Positions 7,905 to 15,396 of a stretch of 35,162 nt of DNA are shown here, one piece after another (position 1 is the stretch's first letter; each line of letters opens with the position of its first letter). The notes beneath the pieces were generated by a model, which was not told the DNA's origin, ran no database searches, and was given only the letters and a program-made list of their open reading frames with translations. This DNA is from Micromonospora sp. KC213. GTDB taxonomy: Bacteria > Actinomycetota > Actinomycetes > Mycobacteriales > Micromonosporaceae. Location of the stretch: contig NZ_SMKF01000045.1 in the NCBI RefSeq assembly GCF_004348325.1, positions 1 through 35,162 of the forward strand, written 5' to 3'. The position numbers and the translations under genes are program-made.

Positions 7905-8095
7905 GTGACGGGCGAGCAGCACCTCGTCGCGGGTGTGCAGCCGTCGTCGGCGTCGATCCAGTACGGAAAGAGGTGGCGGCTGTAGCCGGTGCCGACCTCG
8001 GCGGCGACCGCGAGGTTGGCGACCGCGCTGGGCAGCGAGCCGGACCAACCGACGGCCGAGGCCGGATGGGCCAGGCCGACGGTGGCGGTGGGGCG
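7905..8095 (-). pseudogene. Remnant of a secreted HNH (DUF1524/GmrSD-like) nuclease
   Basis: One minus-strand frame reads a signal-peptide-like end (GLAHPASA), then SLPSAVANLAVAAEVGTGY and SRHLFPYWIDADDGC. After a 1-nt loss near 7936 the next frame continues TRDEVLLA. This is the N-terminal half of the conserved region in secreted actinobacterial HNH proteins (consensus pattern GY-R-LFpHWiDaDg-GC-TR-EVL, from memory). The upstream part has been cut off exactly at the 3' end of the PucR-type gene (stop 8096-8098), and the catalytic DHVVPL region is missing downstream. The rest of 7695-7904 shows no supported gene. Called a decayed fragment. Confidence 0.5.
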
Positions 8096-9316
8096 TCACG
8101 ACTGCGGCGGGAAGGCCAGCGCCAGGGTCAGGTCCAGCACGGTCGCCGGGTCGTTGAGGCGATCGCCGTACAACTCGCGGACGCGGCCCATCCGGTAGCG
8201 GACGGTCTGCGGGTGCACGAAGAGGTCGGCCGCCACGTCGTCGCGCCGCCCCTGGTGCAGCAGCCAGGAGCGCAGCGTCTCGGTGAGCCGCTGGGCGGTC
8301 GCCGGGGCCAACCCGGCCAGCGGGCGTAGCACCTGCTCGCGCAGGTCGGCCAGGGCCGCCGGGTCAGTGCCGAGCACCAGTCGGGCCAGGTGCGCCTCGG
8401 TGTCCAGCGGGGTCCCGTCCGCCGGCCGGTCCAGGCCGAGCGCCAGCGTGCGCAACACCCGCTGGTACGACTCGGCGACCCGGGTCCACGGCCGGGCCGG
8501 GCCCAGCGCGGCCCGGTGCCCGTGCAGCGCGGTGACGAGCCGGCGGCGGCGCGCGCCGTGCATGTCCGGGACGAGCAGCACCGCCGGCTCCTCGGCCAGC
8601 TCCACCCCGGGCAGGTCCTCCCCGCTCTCCAGGGTGTGCGGGTTGAGTACGGCGAGCACGGCCCGCAGGTTGCTGCGGGGCAGCACCGCGACGGTGAGCG
8701 TCTGCGGAGGCGGCCACTCGGCCCGCTCGGCGCTTCGGCGCAGCACGTCCTCCGGCTCCCCGGCGAGGAGCTGCTGGGCGAGCCGTTCCAGGTAGCGGCG
8801 GCGCATCCGGCCGGCACTGGCCAACTCGTCGGCGTGCCCGGCCACGCTGGCGGCCGACAACTCGTCGATGTAGGCGAACAGCAGCTCGGCGAACTCGGCG
8901 ACGGTCTCGGCGGACAGGCCGTTGCGTACGGCGGTGGTGGAAACCTCCCGCCAGGCGACCCGGGCACCCACCCGGTACGCGGCCAGCAGCGCGTCCATGC
9001 TCCGCCCCGAGCGGGCCTCCCCGCTGCCCAGCGCGTACGCGGCCTCCAGCGCCCGGTTCAGTGGGGTGCTCGGGTCGGCATCCTCGGCCCGCACCACCAG
9101 CTGGAGGAACGTGTCGAGCGCGATGCGTACCGCATTCTCGATCTTGTCGCGCATCTGGCCGGTGAGGGTGCCGGAGTAGTCGGGAACCTCGGCGGTGATC
9201 GCGGTGACGGTACGCTCGGCGACCACGGACAGCCGGTCGCGCAGCCGGTCGGCCACCTGCTCGTCCAGCTCCAGGTGGGCCGCCCGGTGGGAGGTGGCCC
9301 CGCAGTCGTCGGTCAT
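8096..9316 (-). CDS. PucR-type helix-turn-helix transcriptional regulator
   Basis: A 406-residue regulator. ATG 9316 is chosen because GAGGTG lies 6 nt upstream; an upstream TTG at 9334 lacks a site. The N-terminal two thirds is the all-helical sensor region typical of the family (RMRRRYLERLAQQLLAGE linker at mid-protein). The C-terminus has the HTH_30 domain DDVAADLFVHPQTVRYRMGR, which binds DNA. It is transcribed away from a ferredoxin reductase-desaturase operon across an 83-nt gap. This three-gene arrangement is widespread in actinobacteria and implies that the protein controls membrane lipid desaturation, perhaps in response to a fatty acyl ligand. Activator or repressor cannot be decided from sequence. 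Confidence 0.85.
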   Translation of the reverse strand: MTDDCGATSHRAAHLELDEQVADRLRDRLSVVAERTVTAITAEVPDYSGTLTGQMRDKIENAVRIALDTFLQLVVRAEDADPSTPLNRALEAAYALGSGEARSGRSMDALLAAYRVGARVAWREVSTTAVRNGLSAETVAEFAELLFAYIDELSAASVAGHADELASAGRMRRRYLERLAQQLLAGEPEDVLRRSAERAEWPPPQTLTVAVLPRSNLRAVLAVLNPHTLESGEDLPGVELAEEPAVLLVPDMHGARRRRLVTALHGHRAALGPARPWTRVAESYQRVLRTLALGLDRPADGTPLDTEAHLARLVLGTDPAALADLREQVLRPLAGLAPATAQRLTETLRSWLLHQGRRDDVAADLFVHPQTVRYRMGRVRELYGDRLNDPATVLDLTLALAFPPQS

Positions 9317-9399
9317 GTTGTTCACCTCGAACAAGAACCCGTGCCCGATTCACCTTCGCTGGTCAAGATGTTATCCGTACCGGCGACGACCCTGGAGAC
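9317..9399. promoter_or_regulatory. Divergent promoter region of the desaturase locus
   Basis: This 83-nt gap must hold both the PucR-gene and the reductase promoters. It contains the AT-rich stretch AAGATGTTATCCGTA (9365-9379), with TATCCG-like and, on the other strand, ATAACAT-like -10 candidates that overlap. Overlap would allow one regulator to control both directions. Confidence 0.4.
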
Positions 9400-10491
9400 A
9401 TGACCACCACCGTTCCGCGTTCCCCGGCGCGGACCTCCGTCCGCGACCGGCTCCTCCGGCTCGCCGCGACGGTCACCACCCCGCTGCTGCCGGAGGACTA
9501 TCTCGACCTGATCGCGCCGCTGCGCGCCGGGGCGGCGCTGCGCGGCCGGGTCCTCGCCGTCGACCCGGAGACCCGCGACGCGGCCACCCTGACCATCCAG
9601 CCCGGCCGGGACTGGCGGGGGCACACCCCGGGCCAGTACGTCCGCCTCGGCGTGGACGTCGACGGGGTCCGGCAGTGGCGCGCGTACTCGCTCACCTCCG
9701 CCCCCGGGCGCCCCGACGGCCGGATCCGCGTCACCGTGAAGGCCATCCCCGACGGCAAGGTCAGCAACCACCTGGTCCGGCGGCTGCGGCCCGGCACGAT
9801 CATCCACCTCGACCAGGCGCAGGGCGACTTCGTGCTGCCCGACCCCGCCCCGGCCCGGGTGCTCTTCCTGACCGCCGGCAGCGGCATCACCCCGGTGATG
9901 GGCATGCTGCGCGCCGGCGCGCACACCCGCTCGGACGTGGTCGTGGTGCACTCCGCGCCCACCGCCGACGACGTCGTCTTCGGCGCCGAGCTGCGGGCCC
10001 TCGCCGCGCAGGGCGCGATCCGGCTGCTGGAACGGCACACCGACACCGACGGGATGCTCGGCGTCGACGAGTTGGCCGGGCTGGTCCCCGACCACCTGGA
10101 GCGGCAGACCTGGGCGTGCGGGCCGATGGGCATGCTCGACGCGGCCGAGCGGCACTGGAGCGCCGCCGGTGTGGCGCAGCGGCTGCACACCGAGCGGTTC
10201 CGGCCGACGGTAATCTCCCCGGGCGAGGGCGGCACCGTCACCTTCACCCGCACCGGCCTCACCGTGGCCGCCGACGGCGCCACCCCGATCCTGGACGCGG
10301 GGGAGGCCGCCGGGGCGCTCATGCCGTCCGGCTGCCGGATGGGCATCTGCTACGGCTGCGTGGTCCCGCTGCGCCAGGGCGCGGTGCGCGACCTGCGCAA
10401 CGGCGAACTCACCACCGCCGTCCCCGGTGACGGCGTCCTCATCCAGACCTGCGTGTCGGCGGCGGCCGGTACCTGCGACATCGAACTGTAG
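9400..10491 (+). CDS. Ferredoxin reductase with 2Fe-2S domain, electron donor to desaturase
   Basis: A 363-residue three-domain reductase. The FAD domain carries RAYS (94-97) and the flavin-binding barrel; the NAD(P) domain carries TAGSGITP (159-166) and CGPMGM (240-245); the C-terminal plant-type ferredoxin domain has C312, C317, C320 and C351 (CRMGICYGC...C) for a 2Fe-2S cluster. It passes electrons from NAD(P)H to the downstream desaturase, like the Rv3230c-DesA3 (Rv3229c) pair in Mycobacterium tuberculosis. TGGAG precedes the ATG, and the next gene starts 13 nt after the stop, so the two form an operon. The enzyme looks intact. Confidence 0.92.
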   Translation: MTTTVPRSPARTSVRDRLLRLAATVTTPLLPEDYLDLIAPLRAGAALRGRVLAVDPETRDAATLTIQPGRDWRGHTPGQYVRLGVDVDGVRQWRAYSLTSAPGRPDGRIRVTVKAIPDGKVSNHLVRRLRPGTIIHLDQAQGDFVLPDPAPARVLFLTAGSGITPVMGMLRAGAHTRSDVVVVHSAPTADDVVFGAELRALAAQGAIRLLERHTDTDGMLGVDELAGLVPDHLERQTWACGPMGMLDAAERHWSAAGVAQRLHTERFRPTVISPGEGGTVTFTRTGLTVAADGATPILDAGEAAGALMPSGCRMGICYGCVVPLRQGAVRDLRNGELTTAVPGDGVLIQTCVSAAAGTCDIEL

Positions 10492-10504
10492 ACCGGAGGC
10501 CGAC

Positions 10505-11647
10505 GTGACCGTGATCCAGAAGAAGCCGGACAACCCGATCGCGCACCTCAGCGCCGCGGACATCGAGATCATCGGCAAGGAGCTCGACGCCATCCGTAAC
10601 CGGGTGCTCGCCGAGCGCGGCGAGGCGGACGCGCGGTACATCCGCACCGTCATCAAGACCCAGCGGACGCTGGAGGTGGGCAGCCGGGCCGTGCTGCTCT
10701 TCTCGCTCTTCCCGCCGGCCTGGGTGGTCGGCACCCTCGGCCTGTCGATCGCCAAGATCCTGGAGAACATGGAGATCGGCCACAACATCCTGCACGGCCA
10801 GTACGACTTCATGCGCGACCCGAAGATCCACTCCACCACCTGGGAGTGGGACCACGTCTCCCCGGCCGACCAGTGGAAGCACTCGCACAACGAGCTGCAC
10901 CACCGGTACACCAACGTGCTCGGCAAGGACAACGACCTCGGCTACGGCATCATGCGCGTCGACGAGGACCAGAGGTGGCACCCGATGCACCTGGGGCAGC
11001 CGCTGTGGAACTTCGTCAACGCGTGCTTCTTCGAGTACGGCATCGCCGCCTACGACCTGGAGCTCGGCCGCAACCTGCAGAAGGGCCGGCACCGGGACCC
11101 GGCGTTCCGGGCCCGGGTCCGCGCCGTCGGCCGCAAGATCCGCCGGCAGGTTCTCAAGGATTACGTGATCCATCCGCTGCTGTCCGGTCCGTCCTTCCTC
11201 ACCACCCTGGCCGCCACCTTCACCGCGAACCTGATCCGCAACCTGTGGAGCCATTCGGTGATCATGTGTGGGCACTTCCCGCAGGGCGTGGAGACGTTCG
11301 AGAAGACCTCCATCGAGGGCGAGACCCGGGGCGAGTGGTACCTGCGGCAGATGCTCGGCTCGGCCAACATCAGCGGCAGCCGGCTGCTGCACATCATGAC
11401 CGGGAACCTGTCGTTCCAGATCGAGCACCACCTCTTCCCCGACCTGCCCAGCAAGCGGTACCAGGAGATCGCCCCGCAGGTGCGGGCGCTGTTCGACCGG
11501 TACGGGCTGAAGTACACCACCGGGCCGCTGCCCAAGCAGGTCGCCTCCGCCTGGTGGAAGGTCATCCGCCTCTCGCTGCCGAACCGGCGGTCGACGCAGT
11601 CGGCCGACGGCGTTCCCGCCCGTAGCCTGGCCCCGACCGGGGTCTGA
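10505..11647 (+). CDS. Membrane acyl-lipid/acyl-CoA fatty acid desaturase
   Basis: A 380-residue integral membrane di-iron desaturase. GTG 10505 is chosen over the open frame from 10427 because GGAGG lies 6 nt upstream. The three histidine boxes are visible: HNILH (93-97), HNELHH (128-133) and QIEHH (305-309), with membrane segments around 62-82 and 225-255. It inserts a double bond into fatty acyl chains using O2 and electrons from the reductase encoded just upstream, and resembles DesA3-type stearoyl desaturases. A large palindromic terminator follows. Regulation probably comes from the divergent PucR-type gene. Confidence 0.92.
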   Translation: MTVIQKKPDNPIAHLSAADIEIIGKELDAIRNRVLAERGEADARYIRTVIKTQRTLEVGSRAVLLFSLFPPAWVVGTLGLSIAKILENMEIGHNILHGQYDFMRDPKIHSTTWEWDHVSPADQWKHSHNELHHRYTNVLGKDNDLGYGIMRVDEDQRWHPMHLGQPLWNFVNACFFEYGIAAYDLELGRNLQKGRHRDPAFRARVRAVGRKIRRQVLKDYVIHPLLSGPSFLTTLAATFTANLIRNLWSHSVIMCGHFPQGVETFEKTSIEGETRGEWYLRQMLGSANISGSRLLHIMTGNLSFQIEHHLFPDLPSKRYQEIAPQVRALFDRYGLKYTTGPLPKQVASAWWKVIRLSLPNRRSTQSADGVPARSLAPTGV

Positions 11648-11659
11648 ACCACCGACCAC

Positions 11660-11691
11660 GCGCCGCCCACCGGGTACCCGGTGGGCGGCGC
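11660..11691. terminator. Perfect palindromic terminator after the desaturase operon
   Basis: A 32-bp perfect palindrome (arms of GCGCCGCCCACCGGGT) centred on GTAC lies 12 nt past the desaturase stop. Being symmetric, it can serve both this operon and the convergent hydrolase gene. Confidence 0.8.
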
Positions 11692-11754
11692 CGGAGTGTT
11701 CGGGCAAACCGCGGTCGCCGTGGCCCACCCACGGCGGTCCGCTGACCGGAGCCG

Positions 11755-12333
11755 TCAGCCGACGGCGCTCAGGAAGCCCCGCACCCGGTCGACGAGCAGC
11801 GCGGCTGCCGCCGGGTCGTAGGACGGCAGGCCGTCGTCGGCGAAGAGGTGCCGCTTGCCGGGATAGAGGAACAGTTCACCCCGGGCCGCCCCGTCGACCA
11901 GCGCGCGGGCGGCGGCTAGGTCGCCCTCGTCGACGAACACCGCGTCGGCGTCCATCCCATGCACCTGCACCGGCACGCCCGCCGGCCATCCGTCGCCGAA
12001 CTCGGTGGCCGAAAGGCACGCCTCGACGAACACCGCCCCCCGCGTGCCGGGGCGGGTCTGGGCCAGGGCCTGCGCCGGCAGGACACCGAGGGAGAAGCCC
12101 GCGTACACCAGCGTCTCGGGCAGCCCTTCGGCGGCGTGTCGGCCCCGTTCGACGAGGGTGCCGAAGCCGACCTGCTGGGCATGCGCGAGGCCGGCGGCCA
12201 GGTCGTCGAAGATCCGGCCCTCGTACAGGTCGGGCAGGTGGACGGTGTGCCCGGCCATCGTCAGGTGCGCGGCGAAGCGGCGTACCCCGGGCGTGAGCCC
12301 GAGTGCGTGGTGGAACAGCAGGACCTCGGCCAT
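11755..12333 (-). CDS. Dienelactone hydrolase family protein
   Basis: A 192-residue alpha/beta hydrolase. ATG 12333 follows the RBS GAGGGAG at good spacing; the longer frame to 12603 is not supported. The nucleophile elbow is GFSLG (S81, where classical dienelactone hydrolases have Cys), the acid is in HGMDADAVF (D128 or D130) and the base is H162 (PGKRHLFAD). The N-terminal VLLFHHALGLTPGVRRFA is the oxyanion region of the DLH family. The length is typical. The natural substrate is unknown, and it stands alone between a terminator and a secreted-protein gene. Confidence 0.85.
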   Translation of the reverse strand: MAEVLLFHHALGLTPGVRRFAAHLTMAGHTVHLPDLYEGRIFDDLAAGLAHAQQVGFGTLVERGRHAAEGLPETLVYAGFSLGVLPAQALAQTRPGTRGAVFVEACLSATEFGDGWPAGVPVQVHGMDADAVFVDEGDLAAARALVDGAARGELFLYPGKRHLFADDGLPSYDPAAAALLVDRVRGFLSAVG

Positions 12334-12603
12334 CTGAACTCCCTCGACCGCGGGACCGCCCCGCGCGCCGACCATGATGGCCGCCGGGTGCGACAACCGG
12401 CGGGCGGACCGCGATGGGAACCGCAAGACGGGCAGAAGATAATATGACCGTTCAATCCGGATAGGACCCCTTCCGTCGGCTACTGGCAGTAGTCGGATTT
12501 TAGATAATGCCTGGTCACTTGGTTGCCTACCGTGATCGCACCGTAACGGCACCGGCTGGTCGGCCGACCGGCGCAGCCGCGGGTCATGGAACAGGAGCAA
12601 CAC
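12334..12603. promoter_or_regulatory. AT-rich divergent promoter region
   Basis: The 270-nt gap separates the hydrolase (minus) from the secreted repeat protein (plus). It contains islands of low GC: AGATAATATGACC (12437-12449) and ATTTTAGATAATGCC (12496-12510). The latter holds a good plus-strand -10 (TAGATAAT) and would give a leader of about 90 nt for the repeat protein. No coding region is supported here. Confidence 0.45.
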
Positions 12604-13505
12604 ATGTCAGGTCACATCGGAATCCGGCGCATCGCCGCGCCCCCCTCGTCCTCGTGCTCGGCGCCACCGTCACGGGCGTGGTCGCCGTCCCGAACCCGGC
12701 CTCGGCCGCCGTACCCGGCCTGGTGCGGATCTCCGCGGTCAGCGCGAGCAACTCCAACGACTTCCGCGGCGTCACGGCCACCTGCCCGGCCGGAAAGGTG
12801 CTCATCGGCACCGGTTACGAGGTCGACGGGGCTACCGGCGAGGTGGTGGTGGACGACTTCACGCCCAACGGTGGCGCGGCCATCGCGCCCACGGCGGTGA
12901 CCGTCGGGGCGTACGAGGCGGACCCGTTCGCCGGCAACTGGACCGTCACCGCGTACGCGGTCTGCGCCAGCCCGCTGGCCGGGCTGGTCCGCGTCTCGGT
13001 GGCGGGCACCACCGACTCGAACGACTTCCACGGCACCACCGCCGCGTGCCCGACGGGCAAGGTGATGACCGGCGCCGGCTTCGAGATGACCGGTGCCACG
13101 GGTGAGGCGGTGGTGGACGACTTCACGCCCAACGGCAGCACGGTCACCGCGCCCACCGCGGTGACCGTGGGGGCGTACGAGGCGGAGACGTTCACCAGCA
13201 ACTGGAGCCTCACCGCGTACGCGATCTGCGCCAACCCGGTACCCGGGCTGGTCAGGTTCACGGCGGTCAGCGCCAACAACTCGACCGATTCCCGCTTCGT
13301 CACCGCGAGCTGCGGCAGCGGTCAGGTGCTGACCGGCACCGGGTTCGAGATCACCGGCGGCACCGGCGAGGTGGTGGTGGACGACCTGCGGCCCAACGGC
13401 AGCGCCGCCATCGCTCCGACCTCGGTCACCTCCGGCGCCTACGAGGAAGACGTCTTCGCCGGGAACTGGAACCTGAGGTCGTACGCCATCTGCGCGACCC
13501 GCTGA
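12604..13505 (+). CDS. Secreted protein of three 88-residue repeats, with apparent frameshift
   Basis: The body encodes three tandem repeats of exactly 264 nt each (12711-12974, 12975-13238, 13239-13502). Each unit runs GLVR, then a S-N/T-D patch, C-P-x-GKV, GATGEVVVDDF, PNG, APTAVTVGAYE, GNW and a closing AYA-C-A, with two cysteines per unit that could form a disulfide. The only start with an RBS (AGGAG, then ATG 12604) reads a short N-terminus and hits a C6 run (12640-12645); one extra C would join it to the frame carrying the hydrophobic signal PLVLVLGATVTGVVAV and cleavage site ASA. So the gene is broken, phase-variable or mis-sequenced by 1 nt. Function unknown; no family recognised. Confidence 0.7.
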
Positions 13506-13526
13506 CTCGCGAGCCGACGCAACGGG

Positions 13527-13559
13527 GGTGGGCCGTTCCGGCAGCCGGGACGGCCCACC
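13527..13559. terminator. Bidirectional hairpin terminator
   Basis: GGTGGGCCGT...ACGGCCCACC forms a stem of 10 bp or more with further pairing inside. It lies 21 nt past the repeat-protein stop and 11 nt before the convergent PAP2-like stop, so it can serve both genes. Confidence 0.7.
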
Positions 13560-13569
13560 GTCGTACCAC

Positions 13570-14181
13570 CTAGCCGAGCAGCAGGAACGTCGGCGCGGCG
13601 ACCAGCACACCGGCCGTCGTGCCGGCGAGCACCTGAGCCGTGGTGTGGTCGCCCAGCCGCACCCGGGACCAGCCGATCAGCGCGACCAGCCCGGCCAGCG
13701 TCAGCAGCGCGGGCCCGAACAGGATCACCAGCACGGACACCGAGCCGGCGGAGACCGCCGCGTGGGCGCTGAGCTTCCAGACCTGGTTGACCGCGGTCAC
13801 CACGAGCAGTACCGCGAACATCACCACCACCATGGCCACCAGCGGTCGGGGTGCGCCCAGCACCACCAGCACCGCGAGGCCCGCCAGCACCGAGGTCAGG
13901 CCGAACAGCAGGGGCTTGCGGCGCTGCTCACGCCGCCCGATGTGGTGGTCGGTGAGCCGGCCGCGCCGCACCTGCCAGAGGATGACCGCGTACGGCACGG
14001 CACTGTTGAACAGCACCGCCAACAGTCCCCAGCCGAGGCCGGCAGACAGCGCCGGCGCGGTGGCGTGCACCGCCACGACCAGCGGCATCAGCGCCGCCCA
14101 CACCGCCGGAGCGAACACCTCTGTGACGACACGGGCCGGACCGGAGCGGATCGGTGCGACTACTGTGGTCTGTGCGGGCAT
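13570..14181 (-). CDS. PAP2-like membrane phosphatase family protein
   Basis: A 203-residue polytopic membrane protein with about five to six membrane segments (for example WALLMP-type segment near 30-45, LLFGLTSVLAGLAVLVVLG, VAMVVVMFAVLLVVTAV). Late motifs KLSAHAAVSAG and GWSRVRLGDHTTAQVLAG correspond to the second and third parts of the PAP2 signature (SGH-like and SRxxxxxH). The first part (KxxxxxxRP) is not clear, so catalytic activity is uncertain. It would act on lipid phosphates or polyprenyl pyrophosphates at the membrane. The start at 14181 gives MPAQTT. Confidence 0.72.
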   Translation of the reverse strand: MPAQTTVVAPIRSGPARVVTEVFAPAVWAALMPLVVAVHATAPALSAGLGWGLLAVLFNSAVPYAVILWQVRRGRLTDHHIGRREQRRKPLLFGLTSVLAGLAVLVVLGAPRPLVAMVVVMFAVLLVVTAVNQVWKLSAHAAVSAGSVSVLVILFGPALLTLAGLVALIGWSRVRLGDHTTAQVLAGTTAGVLVAAPTFLLLG

Positions 14182-14241
14182 GCCGACACCCTGCCACAGG
14201 GGGCCGCCCTCGCCCGGGCGGCAGGGTTCTCCTCGGCCGCG

Positions 14242-14418
14242 TCAGCGGCCGGCTGAGTGTCGGTGCATCGCCTGCCGTCCGCGGAGGAACGCCAGCACGA
14301 TCACCGCGATCAACGCGACACCGCCGATGATCGCCAGCCACCGCACCGCCTCCAGGAGCAGCCCCAACAGGATGATCGCGCCGGCGATGACGCCGACGAC
14401 CCAGAGCATGGCCCGCAC
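14242..14418 (-). CDS. Small two-helix membrane protein
   Basis: A 58-residue protein starting at GTG 14418, chosen because GGGAGG lies 6 nt upstream. Two hydrophobic stretches, LWVVGVIAGAIILLGLLLEA and LAIIGGVALIAVIVLAFL, are separated by VRW and followed by a short basic tail (RGRQAMHRHSAGR). This is typical of small conserved actinobacterial membrane proteins of unknown function. No partner is evident. Confidence 0.65.
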   Translation of the reverse strand: MRAMLWVVGVIAGAIILLGLLLEAVRWLAIIGGVALIAVIVLAFLRGRQAMHRHSAGR

Positions 14419-14504
14419 ACTGCACCTCCCGGCTGACCGCCTGACCCACGTGCGTGCATACCCACGTCGCCAGGCCACATGCCGCGGTCAGGTGGAGAAG
14501 CGGC

Positions 14505-15212
14505 TCAGCGCCGGGCGACGTACACGGTGTTGGCCGACTCGCCGCCGGTCAACGGGTTGGCGAACCGCACGACGTGGGCCTGCCAGGTGGAGAACACCTC
14601 GGCCAACGCCGCGCCGAACCCGTCGTCCGGCGGGTCGTCCGACCAGAGCGCGAACACCCCCTCGGGATGTAGCCCTCGGGCCAGCCGACGCAGCCCGTCG
14701 GGGGTGTAGAACGGGGCGTGGCTGGGGTGCAGCAGGTGCCGGGGGGAGTGGTCGACGTCCAGCAGCACGGCGTGGAACCGGCGGCCCGGGTGCTCCGGGT
14801 CGAGGCCGGCACCGTTGGCCACCGCGGCGAAGAAGTCGGCCCGCACGAAGCGGGTACGCGGATCCGGGGCCAGCCCCGCGGCGAACGGCAGCAACTGTCG
14901 CCGGTGCCAGTCGATCACGTCCTCGATCGCCTCGACCACCACCAGGGAGCGGACCCGGGAATCCTCCAGCGCGGTGCGGGCGGTGTAGCCGAGGCCGAGC
15001 CCGCCGACCACCACGTCCAGAGCGTCACCCACCAGCGGCGCCAGGCCCAGCCGGGCCAGTTCGATCTCCGCCACCGGGAAGAGGCTGGACATCAGAAACT
15101 CGTCGTCGAGCTTCACCTCGAACACGTCGACGCCAACGGCCGGATCGTGGCGGCGACGCAGGCTGATGGCCCCGATCGGGGTTTCCCGCCAGGCCAACTC
15201 CTCAAAACGCAT
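14505..15212 (-). CDS. Spermidine-synthase-like Rossmann methyltransferase-fold protein
   Basis: A 235-residue protein starting at ATG 15212, after GGGAGG; a TTG 6 nt upstream is also possible. Motifs of the spermidine synthase/SAM-dependent fold are VVVGGLGLGYTART (motif I), VVVEAIEDVIDWHR (acidic end of strand 2, E in VVE), and LLDVDHSP. It lacks membrane segments of the longer fused forms. Polyamine substrate residues cannot be verified, so aminopropyl transfer is unproven. A -10-like TAGCAT lies on the minus strand at 15250-15255, giving a leader of about 30 nt. It is divergent from eccB. Confidence 0.75.
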   Translation of the reverse strand: MRFEELAWRETPIGAISLRRRHDPAVGVDVFEVKLDDEFLMSSLFPVAEIELARLGLAPLVGDALDVVVGGLGLGYTARTALEDSRVRSLVVVEAIEDVIDWHRRQLLPFAAGLAPDPRTRFVRADFFAAVANGAGLDPEHPGRRFHAVLLDVDHSPRHLLHPSHAPFYTPDGLRRLARGLHPEGVFALWSDDPPDDGFGAALAEVFSTWQAHVVRFANPLTGGESANTVYVARR

Positions 15213-15396
15213 GCCCAACCCGGCCTCCCTGCCGTCGTCGTCGTGCCGGATGCTACCCGTGCACCCCTGCCGCGCCGCGTACCTCGACCTCGCGGCTGGC
15301 CTGGGGCCGGCGAGCGGTGGCGGACGACGACGCAGGGTCTCCACGGCATCGACGCACCGCTTATCCTGGCCCCGACGACTCGCCGGAAGGGACGCC

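Noticed and set aside
9322..10932. Long minus-strand open frame opposite the ferredoxin reductase
   Set aside because: Antisense shadow; the plus strand has FAD, NAD and 2Fe-2S motifs.
13527..13559. Insertion-sequence end or transposon inverted repeat
   Set aside because: Position between two convergent stops and hairpin form fit a bidirectional terminator; no transposase or target duplication is seen anywhere in the window.
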